This document shows, piece by piece, positions 1-9,621 of a DNA stretch of 64,000 bases. Below the pieces are notes generated by a model, which did not search any database, was not told where the DNA came from, and saw nothing but the letters and a program-made list of their open reading frames with translations. The stretch's first letter is position 1. The number at the start of each line of letters is the position of its first letter. The translations under genes were made by a program, and so were the position numbers. The stretch covers positions 51,747,133 through 51,811,132 of the forward strand of contig CM061238.1 of the NCBI GenBank assembly GCA_030848705.1, read 5' to 3'. The DNA is from Heracleum sosnowskyi (Eukaryota; Streptophyta; Magnoliopsida; Apiales; Apiaceae).

Positions 1-278
1 AATAAAGACAGAGAGAAATGAAAAGCTTTTGTCCTGCTGTCTTTTGTTCTTCAGTTTTTGTAAATCTTGAATCATTGGTCTCCTACCTTGCTTTTTCTAT
101 TTAAATCAAATGCATTACTTTATCTTTTGTCCACCCACGTGCAAGTTACAGAAAGCAAATTGCCTTTGGAAGACTTAGAGGAAAATAATCATTTTGTTCT
201 TGGAAAACTTACGGGAAGATAATGAATTCAATAGGAAGACATTCGGTAAGACAAGGAATTGTCCTAGGAAGACTTTCG

Positions 279-302
279 GGAAGACTCACTTGTGAGTCTT
301 CC
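279..302. repeat. Perfect short inverted repeat
   Basis: Two 11-base arms, GGAAGACTCAC (279-289) and GTGAGTCTTCC (292-302), are separated by two T residues. The same gaagac / gtcttc words recur on both sides (about 165-353), so the palindrome is the centre of a small cluster of direct and inverted copies. No function can be assigned. Confidence 0.75.
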
Positions 303-357
303 TAGTTCATTTTCCTAAGTCTTCCTAGTTCAAACCTAAGTCTTCCTAGTTCATTTT

Positions 358-638
358 TATTCTAATTTAAATAATTAACTAAATAAATTATGTATTAAAT
401 TAATTCTTTACAGAATTAATTTAATAAATAATATACTTAATAATATTAATTATTTATAAGAGAATAAATAGAATTAGTTGACTTCTCAATTAATTTTTTT
501 TATTCTAATTTAAATAATTAACTAAATAAATTATGTATTAAATTAATTCTTTACAGAATTAATTTAATAAATAATTTACTCAATAGTATTAATTATTTAT
601 AAGATAATAAATAGAATTAATTGACTTCTCACTTAATT
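358..638. repeat. Tandem duplication, about 143-bp unit, AT-rich
   Basis: Two adjacent copies start with tattctaatttaaataatt at 358 and 501. They stay closely similar through ttgacttctca near 630, with only scattered substitutions and a short poly-T difference at the join. The unit is non-coding. Confidence 0.85.
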
Positions 639-1406
639 CCAGAATCACTTAAAACTTAGATAAATAACAAACATAATAGTACGTTGACACTCGATGCACT
701 GTCTGGTTCATGAGTGACTAACGACAATGTTTGTTCTTTATCTATTTGACTTTAAGCAGTGATTCACTTCCTTCTCATTCAAGAACTCCGTAATCAGTAT
801 CTTTTTCTGTCACCACTTGAAATCTCCGTCACTTTAATAAATCCACTGAGCTTGAATACTTCATTGAGGCTTAATCAATAAATTGAGCTTCTTTCAATGT
901 AGAATAACTTCAAGTCTGTAGATGACTTTAATCTTCATTCTTTGACAGATATAATCTTCTGAGATTCCTGTGACATCTGATCTAATATTTACTTATTACA
1001 TTCTTGTTTAAGTTGAGTAGAATCCTCGAATTACAAATAGGCTATATCATATGCCTTTCAGTCTTGACTGGACTCACTATTAGGACAAGTAGAAATAAGG
1101 TCGACGAAACCAATCCAAGTTTTTAAACTTGAGGTAGAAAGTAGAGTATTATGTAAGGGTTGAACCCATTTTCAAAGTTATATATTCTTATGTTCTTCAT
1201 CATGTTTTGTGTGCATTACATACTGATAGATATGCACAAAATGCTAACTAAATATGCAAAGTCAAGAATCAAGAAAATAATACAAGCCATGGATGGCCAT
1301 GAAAGATAAATAAAACTAAACTTTCTAAGAGTTTAAGTTAAGCCCGAAGGCTGGAAATACATAAAAAGTAATACAAGCCATGGATTGCCATAAAATAAAC
1401 TACAAA

Positions 1407-1471
1407 CTACGCTTCACCCCCCTTGTCGCCATCATCTGTCTCCTCCCCTGAGCTAGAGCTAGAAGAATGCT
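1407..1471 (-). pseudogene. C-terminal end of the antisense ORF, cut off by gypsy-1
   Basis: On the minus strand this continues the frame that breaks off at 20501. The codons just before the insertion read D-A-N-E-H. Across the target site they resume as a run of six serines and then an acidic G-E-E-T-D-D-G-D-K-G-G-E-A tail, ending at TAG (1407-1409). The 5 bases atgct (1467-1471) are repeated at 20496-20500. This join shows that gypsy-1 landed in a once continuous coding sequence. Confidence 0.8.
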
Positions 1472-1810
1472 TGTAACATCCGTGAACTTTATTAATAATA
1501 TAAATTGTATTATATGTGTAGAATACTTATTATGAAGTATTTTGAGTTTAAATGATAATGGTCGTTAAGTGATTATGTGCTAAATTGGTGTGTCGAAAGC
1601 CCCGTTCAAATATCTTGTCATTTGAAAATATCTTCAATTTTGAGCCCCGTTTTGAAAATTCAAGGGCCCCGTTGAAATTTTGTACATCATTATTATTCCT
1701 TCGCCATTCGTATCCGAATCATTATCGGAGGATTTCTTCGTATTATTCTTTCCCTTATTAGTGGATACTATCAATAGTATCTGTTTTATTCAAAGGAAGA
1801 AAATTATTCC

Positions 1811-1831
1811 AAACCCTAACCCTAACCCTAA
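1811..1831 (+). repeat. Telomere-like CCCTAA repeats inside the LTR
   Basis: Three CCCTAA hexamers follow AA. The same stretch occurs in the other LTR at about 17632-17652, so it was part of the element before insertion and does not mark an old chromosome end. Confidence 0.8.
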
Positions 1832-2161
1832 TTTTTCTAGGGTAATTGATATATCGTCCGTATCAATAAATACATCTGTTATAGCCCCAGTATTCTTGAG
1901 CATTAGTTATATAAATGATATGTATTGATTTGGATACCTATCAGTCTTTGTGGATAACTATCACCTCGTAAAACGTGTATTTTACATTATTAGGGTTTTA
2001 AAGCGAACCAGTGGATCAATATAGATCCAAAAATGTCATTTAGGGTATTATTTTCCACTAAGTATAAAAAGGAGAATCGTACATTATACTTCATATAATC
2101 CGTATTAAAAATATACAAAAATATGAAATTCCCGAACCGTGTTCTTCGTGTTCTTGAAAAT

Positions 2162-2705
2162 TGTTAGGCCGAATACACAATATATAATCAAGTATGTATG
2201 AGAATAACAATTAATAACACAGGTTTGTAAATCAACAAACTGAATTATATTAAATAATTCTCTCTTAGTGATGTTAATAAATCACAAAGAGCTTCTAGGT
2301 TACAAGAATAATATATTCAATAATCGCATCCCTTCTAGGGATAACCTATCTGTGTTTATATAGTACACAGTTACACAATCCTTATCTAATTGATATTCCT
2401 ACAAATTAGCTATACAATTGTTATCAATTAAGGATTGCTTCTTATCTTCTATTCCGTTTCCTTAGCTGTATCAATATATTCTGCTTCTTTCCATCTTCAG
2501 AATATATTGCTTCTAGAATCTTCAATTCAGCACCGACAGCTAATTCAACTATCACCTTGTCAGACTTTAAATAAACTCTGACCGGCTTCCATTAAACTCT
2601 TCACCCTGTCAGAGTTTAATTAAACTCTGACTGGCTTCTGATAAACTCTGGTCAGTACCTGTTGCTTAAACACTGATAAACAAACGTCAGCAATTATATC
2701 TAACA
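2162..2705 (-). repeat. Copia-1 3' LTR
   Basis: 544 bp, TG...CA ends, with no difference found from 9622-10165. It carries four exact copies of the AAACTCTG / CAGAGTTT word in both orientations between about 2560 and 2665, clustered at one end of the LTR. Confidence 0.96.
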
Positions 2706-2720
2706 ATCTCCCCCAACTTG
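2706..2720 (-). other. Copia-1 polypurine tract
   Basis: The minus strand reads caagttgggggagat immediately upstream of the 3' LTR. This purine-rich stretch in the expected place would be the plus-strand DNA primer. A very similar tract adjoins the LTRs of elements A1, A2, B and copia-2. Confidence 0.88.
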
Positions 2721-2870
2721 TTCATAATAAAATGTACAAGTTAAACATATAATTGATGATGTCAAAAACATTTAACAAATGCAGTGTTTAACATATAACA
2801 GAGTTTAATTTAAAACAGAGTTTAAATTTGACTTGGAATAGAAAATATATTAAAAACTTACAGTCAGACT
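2721..2870 (-). other. Copia-1 3' untranslated region
   Basis: Short non-coding stretch between the ORF3 stop and the polypurine tract. It holds two exact CAGAGTTT words (2799, 2816), the same motif found in the LTRs and coding region. Confidence 0.7.
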
Positions 2871-5800
2871 TTACTTGATTTCTTGAATATCAGGCACAGT
2901 CCTGATATAGTCTAACAGTAGTTTCTTCTCAGCTCTATTCAATTCAGCAATCATAATCTTCTTCAGCTCCTTCATCTCTGGTTCATCTTCACCAATTTGA
3001 TAAATGGCAGCCCTCAAAGAATATATGCTGTTTTTGTTCATTTCATTGCCAAGTCTGATATAAAAAGGTTTATCAGACTCTAGATTGAACTCAAGAACCT
3101 TTTTATTTAGTGCAGTTCTGAACCTAGCACTATTCCTTTTCATTTCTATCAACTTTCCATGTGCATCTCTGTATTTAGGAATGTATGCACTTGATACTCC
3201 AGCTCCACTCAAAACTTTGGATTTCATCATCCTTTCCTTCAAAACTCGAGCAGCATCATAAGTACTTCTATTCTTTACTTCAAGTAGATATAGAACATAC
3301 TCTAGCTCTTCCCAAAGTTTTAACTGGATATCAAATTCACCAAATCTATACACTCTGCCATCAGCCATAAAATATAACAAGAATTCCTTTTTGATTCCTT
3401 TGTGAAAAATCATCTGTACAGATTCCAGTTTGTCAAGGCCTTCTTGAGTAATTCCAACTCCAAATTCTGCCAATGAAAACTTGTCTTGAGATCTGTTATT
3501 AGTTCTTCTCTCTCTGTGTGAACCCAGTCCAGATTTGTCAAAGGCTTCTTTTCCCAATACTGTTCTGGTTTCTGAGAAATTCACAGCTTCAAGCTTTAAG
3601 TCTTCAAGAATTTTCGATTTGCTGAATCCTGGAAGTAGTGTAGATTTCTGTACAACTTGAGCAACGTCAGAGGTTGTCATATCTTCAATAGAAACATCAA
3701 CTTGAGCAGCGTCAGAGGTTGATTTAGCTAATCTTGTTTCAACTTGAGCAATGTCAGAGGTTGATTTAGCTAATCTTGTTTCAACTTGAGCAATGTCAGA
3801 GGTTGAAATATCTTTCTTCTTTAGGTTAGGCTCTTCAATCATTATGCCTTTACCCTTATCAGAGTTTCTAATCACAGGTCTCCTTGTATTTTGTATACTC
3901 TGTTGAATATTCTCTTTGATAGAAATACCAACTTCTTTCTTTCTAGGAGCCTTGATTTCCTTTCTCTTGTAGATTCCAGCTTCAAGATTTTTCTTGTGTT
4001 CCTCAGCAAGCATTTGCTCTTCAGCCTGGATATCTTCAATAGTTACATTCTTTCCATGCTCTTTCATGAATATCTTAGCAGCAATCTCTTCATCAGTAGA
4101 TGGATTAGTTGAAACAACTAAACTCTTGAGATTTGAAGTAGATTGACCACCAGAGTTTATCTTTTCAGAGTTTATTTGTCTACCAGAGTTTACTCTAGTC
4201 CTGCTTTGCCTTTGAGCAATGACCTTTCCTTTATTTCCTTTGCTTCCCCCATCAGTAGAATCATCCCTCTGTCTCAGAGCTTGAATGTCTTTGCATTTGT
4301 CGTTAGGTACATTCTCCCCCTTTTTGACATCATCAGAAAGTAATACTGATGTCAGCAATTCTAGAGCATTAGAAATAGAAATCAATTGAGTAGACATTTC
4401 AGCCTGATTCTCCTCAACTTTTCCAAGCCTTTTCTTGATTTCCTCAGAATCCTTGGCTTGCTGCTGGAATTGTGTAGAATAAAATGATCTGTCAAGCTTC
4501 AAAGTTGTATCCCTGAGAGAAAATTCATTCCTTAGATTTGTAAACATCTGTTGATTCTCATCAAATCTATTATTAAGAGATTTGACTTGAACAACAGTTG
4601 CCTGTAAACTTGTAAGTACATCAGTATTGGATATCTTCTTGACAGAATCAGATAGCAAATCTGCAGCCCTTTGTGCAGAGAAAACACAATCTGCATCAGC
4701 CCAATTTTTGTAGTACATATTCTGAAAATGCTCATTGGTCTGTCTATTAACTTCCATTCTTTCATCACTATTGACATCATCAGCCAATGAAACTTGAATG
4801 CTAGGATGTGAATGAGAACCCTCAGCATCATTTCCAGCGTCTTCATTATTGTCTGCTGCATTTTCAGGAAGAATATTTTCAGCAGTAAACTGTGCAGCTT
4901 CATCAATTTTCTCTTCTGCGACAGCTTCAGGAATATCAGAGTTTACCTTAGCAAAAACCTCTGCTTCTCTTTGAATCTGATTAACCTCCTCACCTTTGTC
5001 AAGCCTGTAGACATAATCTGGATGCTTGGAATCTACAAATCCTGGTGGTTGTTCAACAAACACTTCTTCTTCAAGCTTCCCATTGAGAAAAGCACTCTTT
5101 ACATCCATCTGAAAGACTTTAAACTTCTTGTGTGCAGCATAGGCCAGAAAAATTCTTATGGCCTCCAATCTTGCAACTGGAGCAAAGGTTTCATCATAGT
5201 CAATTCCTTCCTGTTGTGAATAACCTTTTGCCACAAGTCTAGCCTTGTTTCTTGTAATCACACCTTCACTGTCAGTCTTGTTTCTGAAAACCCACTTTGT
5301 ACCTACAATTGATCGATTCTTTGGTCTAGGTACAAGTGTCCAGACTTCATTTCTTTCAAATTCATTTAACTCTTCTTGCATTGCTGTAATCCAATTAGCA
5401 TCTTGAAGAGCTTCCTCCACTTTCTTTGGTTCTGTTTGAGACAAGAAAGCATGATACAGACACTCATTATTTGTTGCACTTCTAGTTCTCACACTAGCAT
5501 CAGGATCTCCAATTATGAGATCAGGTGTGTGTGCCTGTGTCCACTTTCTTGCTGTTGGTAAGTGGTTTCTTGCATCATTATTTGATCCTCCCCCTTGATC
5601 CATGCTCTCCTGATTCATATGTTGACTTTCTGCAGCATCTGAGGCTCCCCCTGAATTAGATGGCTCAGAGTTTGAACTTGCAGAGTTTGAATCAGTTTCC
5701 TCAACTGACTCACTTGCTGTGTCTTGTTGAGCTTCTTCACGCTCCCCCTCAACTGGTTCTCTATTTTGTTCAATTTGAGAATTTCCTGTTTCTCCAGTAT

Positions 5801-7220
5801 TTACCAGTAGAGGTTCAGAGTATGCTTCGTCAGAGTTTGTCAACCCTGCTTTATCAGAGTTTATATCATCAGAGAATAGATCTTCATTTTCAAAACGCAG
5901 TTGATCATATCCATCCTTGTCTTCAAGTCCAATTATTTTCTTGTCATCAAATGACACATGTATAGATTCCATGATCACCTTAGTTCTTAGATTATAAACT
6001 CTGAATGCTTTTGTTGACAATGGATTGCCAACAAAGATTCCTTCATCAGCTTTTAACTCGAACTTTGTCAACTGTTCAGGATGAGTCTTCAACACAAAGC
6101 ATTTGCATCCAAATATATGAAAATATTTCAAATTTGGCTTCTTATTTTTCACCATCTCATATGGTGTTTTCCCATGCTTGTTGATCAATGTTGCATTTTG
6201 AGTAAAACAAGCAGATTGAACAGCCTCTGCCCAGAAGTATGTTGGTAATTTTGCTTCATCAAGCATAGTTCTGGCTGCTTCAATTAAAGTCCTGTTCTTC
6301 CTTTCAACTACACCATTTTGCTGTGGAGTTCCAGGTGCAGAAAATTCTTGTTTCACTCCTCTTTCCTTGCAGAAAGCTTCCATAATTGAGTTTCTGAATT
6401 CAGTTCCATTATCACTCCTTATAATTTTGACTTTGTGCTGTGATCCTTTGTCCAGTAAATTTACATGATCCATCAGAGTTTGAGCAGTTTCATCCTTCTT
6501 TGACAAGAAATACACCCATGTATATCTAGTATATTCATCAACAATTACTAGAGCATATTTCTTTCTGCCCATGGACATCACATTCACTGGTCCAAAGAGA
6601 TCAACATGTAGAAGATGATAAGGTTCCACTACTGAAGATTCAGATTTGCTCTTGAAAGATGACTTCCTTTGCTTGGCTTTTTGACAAGAATCACACAAGC
6701 CATCTAGACTGAGTATAGATTTTGGAAGTCCCCTTACAAGATCCTTTCTTATTAGCTCATTGATGTTGTTCAAATTGAGATGAGAGAGCTTCTTGTGCCA
6801 GTTCCAACTCTCTTCATTTGACATTCTGGCTGTCAGACACACTGTTTTTCCATCAGAGTTTGTTACCAAACTTGCTTCATAAATGTTGTTGCGCCTGTGT
6901 CCAACTAGAACAACTTTTCCAGTAGATTTACTGATAACTTCACAGTATTCACTATGAAAATCTACATGGTTTCCTCTGTCACAGATTTGACTCACAGATA
7001 GCAGATTATGCTTGAGTCCTGAGACTAGAGCTACATTTGTAATGATGACACTTCCAAGATTGATATTGCCATATCCCAGAGTGTGTCCTATGTTGCCATC
7101 TCCATAGGAAACCTTTGGGCCAGCCTTCTCCTTAAAGTCTGATAGCAGGGCTTTATTTCCAGTCATATGTCCTGAGCATCCACTGTCCAAGATAAGTGTG
7201 CTCTCTATTATACCCTGCAA
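2871..7220 (-). CDS. Copia pol fragment fused in frame to ORF3-like protein
   Basis: An uninterrupted frame of 1449 residues. Residues about 10-20 hold the retroviral-type protease motif DSGCSGHMTG. A gag-pre-integrase region with H/C zinc ligands follows (about 130-190), then the integrase core with D207, D270 and E306. Reverse transcriptase begins near 620 and includes the first catalytic Asp (QMDVKSAFLNG, D706), but stops at VYRLDK (residue 742, base 4995). The YVDD box, thumb and RNase H are missing. From residue 743 (GEEVNQI) the frame continues as an acidic, Ser/Asn-rich, partly coiled-coil region with KSTSDIAQVETRLA-type repeats (about 1155-1200) and a well-conserved C-terminal 190 residues. 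That C-terminal part is about three quarters identical by eye to the ORF ending at 56343. No ATG opens the frame: 7220 is TTG, with TGA just upstream. Expression probably needs splicing to the acceptor at 7215. ORF3 function is unknown; sirevirus-like env/third ORFs are a possible relative. Confidence 0.93.
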   Translation of the reverse strand: MQGIIESTLILDSGCSGHMTGNKALLSDFKEKAGPKVSYGDGNIGHTLGYGNINLGSVIITNVALVSGLKHNLLSVSQICDRGNHVDFHSEYCEVISKSTGKVVLVGHRRNNIYEASLVTNSDGKTVCLTARMSNEESWNWHKKLSHLNLNNINELIRKDLVRGLPKSILSLDGLCDSCQKAKQRKSSFKSKSESSVVEPYHLLHVDLFGPVNVMSMGRKKYALVIVDEYTRYTWVYFLSKKDETAQTLMDHVNLLDKGSQHKVKIIRSDNGTEFRNSIMEAFCKERGVKQEFSAPGTPQQNGVVERKNRTLIEAARTMLDEAKLPTYFWAEAVQSACFTQNATLINKHGKTPYEMVKNKKPNLKYFHIFGCKCFVLKTHPEQLTKFELKADEGIFVGNPLSTKAFRVYNLRTKVIMESIHVSFDDKKIIGLEDKDGYDQLRFENEDLFSDDINSDKAGLTNSDEAYSEPLLVNTGETGNSQIEQNREPVEGEREEAQQDTASESVEETDSNSASSNSEPSNSGGASDAAESQHMNQESMDQGGGSNNDARNHLPTARKWTQAHTPDLIIGDPDASVRTRSATNNECLYHAFLSQTEPKKVEEALQDANWITAMQEELNEFERNEVWTLVPRPKNRSIVGTKWVFRNKTDSEGVITRNKARLVAKGYSQQEGIDYDETFAPVARLEAIRIFLAYAAHKKFKVFQMDVKSAFLNGKLEEEVFVEQPPGFVDSKHPDYVYRLDKGEEVNQIQREAEVFAKVNSDIPEAVAEEKIDEAAQFTAENILPENAADNNEDAGNDAEGSHSHPSIQVSLADDVNSDERMEVNRQTNEHFQNMYYKNWADADCVFSAQRAADLLSDSVKKISNTDVLTSLQATVVQVKSLNNRFDENQQMFTNLRNEFSLRDTTLKLDRSFYSTQFQQQAKDSEEIKKRLGKVEENQAEMSTQLISISNALELLTSVLLSDDVKKGENVPNDKCKDIQALRQRDDSTDGGSKGNKGKVIAQRQSRTRVNSGRQINSEKINSGGQSTSNLKSLVVSTNPSTDEEIAAKIFMKEHGKNVTIEDIQAEEQMLAEEHKKNLEAGIYKRKEIKAPRKKEVGISIKENIQQSIQNTRRPVIRNSDKGKGIMIEEPNLKKKDISTSDIAQVETRLAKSTSDIAQVETRLAKSTSDAAQVDVSIEDMTTSDVAQVVQKSTLLPGFSKSKILEDLKLEAVNFSETRTVLGKEAFDKSGLGSHRERRTNNRSQDKFSLAEFGVGITQEGLDKLESVQMIFHKGIKKEFLLYFMADGRVYRFGEFDIQLKLWEELEYVLYLLEVKNRSTYDAARVLKERMMKSKVLSGAGVSSAYIPKYRDAHGKLIEMKRNSARFRTALNKKVLEFNLESDKPFYIRLGNEMNKNSIYSLRAAIYQIGEDEPEMKELKKIMIAELNRAEKKLLLDYIRTVPDIQEIK

Positions 7221-7236
7221 TCACAAACAAATACTA
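7215..7236 (-). promoter_or_regulatory. Candidate splice acceptor at gag/pol junction
   Basis: Minus-strand order: the gag stop TAG (7236-7234), a T/G-rich tract, then TTGCAG with the exon side starting GGTATA at 7214. Pol lies +1 relative to gag and has an in-frame TGA at 7223-7221, between the gag stop and the pol opening, so a simple frameshift at the end of gag would terminate. Splicing into CAG|GG would bypass it. Copia-2 has the same arrangement at 35001-35025. Confidence 0.5.
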
Positions 7237-9558
7237 AGTATTAGTTTTAAGGATCCAGACTTGCTTGGATCCTTTGTCTTTCTTAACAGTGTTAGCTTTT
7301 GCAGCGGAATTACTATCAACAGAGTTTAAGCTCACATTGTCAGACTTTACACTTGCAGAGTTTGCTTTAACCCACTTCAGATTGGATTTTAGCTCATAAT
7401 AGTTATGATAAATAGCATGATAACTCTTGCAAGTATAAATGGAATGCCAAGTGCTCCCACAGTGTGTGCATAAAGTTTGTGGTTTAACCCTTACATAATC
7501 ATTCTTTACTCCTGATGTAGAAGATAAAGAATTAATATGTTTGTTTTTAGTGCAAAATCTAGCAAGATGATTAGAACTACCACAATTATAACATGTTTTC
7601 CTTGGAGCAGCACCAGTAGGCAAATGATTATTTCTATTATTTATGCCTATCTTTCCATTCCTATTCTTCTTGGACCCTTTTGGTTTCATGGCAGATTTTA
7701 TCTCTTTCAGCTTATAATTAAACTGTTTCCCTGTCATCAAACCAACATTAACCTGTTTTTCACAAGTTTTTATTGGCTTTCTAACAGTTTCTCTTTCCTT
7801 AAGTTTTTCTGTTTTAATATTTTCCTGTCTTTCACAGGCTTCACCTGATTCCATATCAACTTCTCTTATTACAACAGATTTTAACTTATTGGCTTCTGGA
7901 ACAAATTTCACAGGTTTAAGTTGTGGTTTTACCTTAACCTTGTCTTTAAACCTAAGTTCATCATTTTCACAATAACCTAAACCTACAGAATCAGTCTGAA
8001 ACACTTGATGAGTGTCTCTTCCAGAATCTGTCCAAGTCTTGATTATTTTTCTTTCTTTTTCTAAATCAGATTCTAGTTGCCTATACCTTTTAAGCAACTC
8101 CTGTTCAACATAAATAGCATCATCTCTTTCTTTTTGAATCTGCTTCATACTTTCAAGTTCTCCTTCAAGAAACTTGTTTCTATCTTTAAGACTAAGATTC
8201 TCAGATTTAATTCTTTCATTCTCTAAAGTCTGATCCCTATAGCTAACATGAACACTTTTCAGATATACTCTTAACTCAGATATATTATCAGTATCATAAG
8301 CATAAGTAGTTAGGGGTACCTTATTTTCAGAAGATTCAGTCTCATCTCTGACAGTTGCCATAAGAGCATAGTTTTCTCCATCATCAGAGTCTGAAGTATC
8401 TGCCCAGTCTTTGCCTTTAGAGATGAGTGCTTTCTCAGATTTGCCTTTCTTGCACTCTGGAGCATAGTGACCCATCTCCTTACATTTGTAGCACTGGATT
8501 TCAGATTTATCCTTCTTTCCAGACTTGGTATCCCTTCCATCAGACTTTTTGAAATTCTTCTTCTCAGAATTTGAATCTCTCCTTGAGAATCTCTTTCCCT
8601 TCTTGAAGTTCTTGAACCCCATCTTCTTGAAGGTCTTCACCATCAATGCAGCCATTTGCATCATCTGTTCTTCATCATCCTCAGAGTCAGAAGCTTCATC
8701 AGAGTTTGAATCATCATCAGAGTTTGATGACTCACTCTCAGATTTTATGACTAAAGCCTTTCCCTTGGCTTTCTTCCTTGATGATTCCTTCTTAATGGGC
8801 TTCTCCTCGACTTTGAGAGCAACAGATTTTGTCTTCTTGCTGGATCTCCTGTTTCTTTGTTCTATCTTAAGTTCATGAGTCTTTAACAATCCATAGATCT
8901 CATCAAGATCTGTATCAGCAAGATCATAATTATCTCTGATTGTTGTTGCCTTTAAATCCCACTTTTCAGGTAGAGATAACAGAAACTTGAGATTAGACTC
9001 TTCAAGTTCATATTCTTTATCAACCAGAGACAGATCGTTCAACAGTTTGCAAAATCTGTCATAAGTCTCAGTCAAGGTTTCATTAGTTCTTGAATCAAAG
9101 TGCTCATACTCCTGTGTGAGTATTGTTTTTCTGTTCCTCTTAATAGCACCTGTTCCCTGGCATCTGACTTCTAAAGCATCCCATATCTCTTTGGCAGTTT
9201 TGCAGCCAATTACTCTGTTAGACATAACATTATCTAAAGCACTGTGGAGAAGATGTCTAACCTTTGCATCCTTTGCAATTGATGAGATATCCTCAGGAGT
9301 CATATCTTTCTTTTCCTTTGGAACAGTCTTTTGTTCTTGACCATCAACAACAGGGGACAATTTAGTTGGCATATGAGGACCATCATTGATTCTGTCAAGG
9401 TATTCTGGATCTGTAGCCTCCAGAAACATGGTCATCTTAACCTTCCAAATCGGATACTCTACTGGCCTGAGAATTGGAACCCTGATTGTTTCATATCGAC
9501 TCACAGAATTGGGCTTAACCTGTTCAGCCTTAGGAGCAGTTTGATTTTCTTCAGACAT
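7234..9558 (-). CDS. Copia-1 Gag (capsid/nucleocapsid)
   Basis: 774 residues starting at ATG, 63 bases inside the 5' LTR. The N-terminal 230 residues have the plant copia Gag (UBN2-type) pattern, with YPIWKVKMTMFL near 36-46 and IWDALEVRCQG near 125. A basic and Ser/Asp-rich linker follows, then a CCHC zinc knuckle CYKCKEMGHYAPEC (356-369). Residues about 430-530 are heptad-like and probably form a coiled coil. Two further zinc-finger-like motifs are CYNCGSSNHLARFC and CTHCGSTWHSIYTC, near 650-700. At 774 residues it is long for a copia Gag; the C-terminal extension with extra knuckles resembles Sirevirus-type Gag. The frame is intact, as expected for a young insertion. It would form the virus-like particle and package element RNA. 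Confidence 0.95.
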   Translation of the reverse strand: MSEENQTAPKAEQVKPNSVSRYETIRVPILRPVEYPIWKVKMTMFLEATDPEYLDRINDGPHMPTKLSPVVDGQEQKTVPKEKKDMTPEDISSIAKDAKVRHLLHSALDNVMSNRVIGCKTAKEIWDALEVRCQGTGAIKRNRKTILTQEYEHFDSRTNETLTETYDRFCKLLNDLSLVDKEYELEESNLKFLLSLPEKWDLKATTIRDNYDLADTDLDEIYGLLKTHELKIEQRNRRSSKKTKSVALKVEEKPIKKESSRKKAKGKALVIKSESESSNSDDDSNSDEASDSEDDEEQMMQMAALMVKTFKKMGFKNFKKGKRFSRRDSNSEKKNFKKSDGRDTKSGKKDKSEIQCYKCKEMGHYAPECKKGKSEKALISKGKDWADTSDSDDGENYALMATVRDETESSENKVPLTTYAYDTDNISELRVYLKSVHVSYRDQTLENERIKSENLSLKDRNKFLEGELESMKQIQKERDDAIYVEQELLKRYRQLESDLEKERKIIKTWTDSGRDTHQVFQTDSVGLGYCENDELRFKDKVKVKPQLKPVKFVPEANKLKSVVIREVDMESGEACERQENIKTEKLKERETVRKPIKTCEKQVNVGLMTGKQFNYKLKEIKSAMKPKGSKKNRNGKIGINNRNNHLPTGAAPRKTCYNCGSSNHLARFCTKNKHINSLSSTSGVKNDYVRVKPQTLCTHCGSTWHSIYTCKSYHAIYHNYYELKSNLKWVKANSASVKSDNVSLNSVDSNSAAKANTVKKDKGSKQVWILKTNT

Positions 9559-9606
9559 GATTAATACTGTGTTTGAATCGTAAAACTGTATATATTAAAC
9601 AGCCTT

Positions 9607-9619
9607 GGCTCTGATACCA
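9607..9619 (-). other. Copia-1 primer-binding site (initiator Met tRNA)
   Basis: The minus strand reads TGGTATCAGAGCC two bases inside the 5' LTR. It is complementary to the 3' end of plant initiator-Met tRNA, the usual primer of plant copia elements. Confidence 0.93.
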
Positions 9620-9621
9620 AT

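Larger units (their letters stand above)
1..1406. other. AT-rich unassigned repeat DNA
   Basis: I see no credible coding region here on either strand. The stretch contains a palindrome (279-302), clustered copies of a cctaagtcttcctagttc-like motif (about 291-353), a tandem duplication (358-638) and non-coding DNA up to the antisense ORF remnant at 1407. The 640-1140 part resembles a retrotransposon LTR or leader in composition, but I found no TG/CA ends or target duplication. By position it should belong to the interior of the Tat-like gypsy element whose 3' LTR lies at 23509, or to something inserted in it. Confidence 0.4.

Noticed and set aside
1680..1928. An 82-codon open frame present in both gypsy-1 LTRs (also 17501-17749)
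   Set aside because: Preserved only because LTRs are copies. The product includes the translated CCCTAA repeat and has no recognisable domain.
7234..9558. A host zinc-finger or coiled-coil gene
   Set aside because: It lies between an LTR with a Met-tRNA primer site and copia pol, has the copia Gag N-terminal pattern, and is inside an element with target duplications.
3185..9564. Many + strand open frames of 60-135 codons across copia-1
   Set aside because: They lie opposite the gag and pol-ORF3 frames, lack domains, and reflect the low stop density of the complementary strand.
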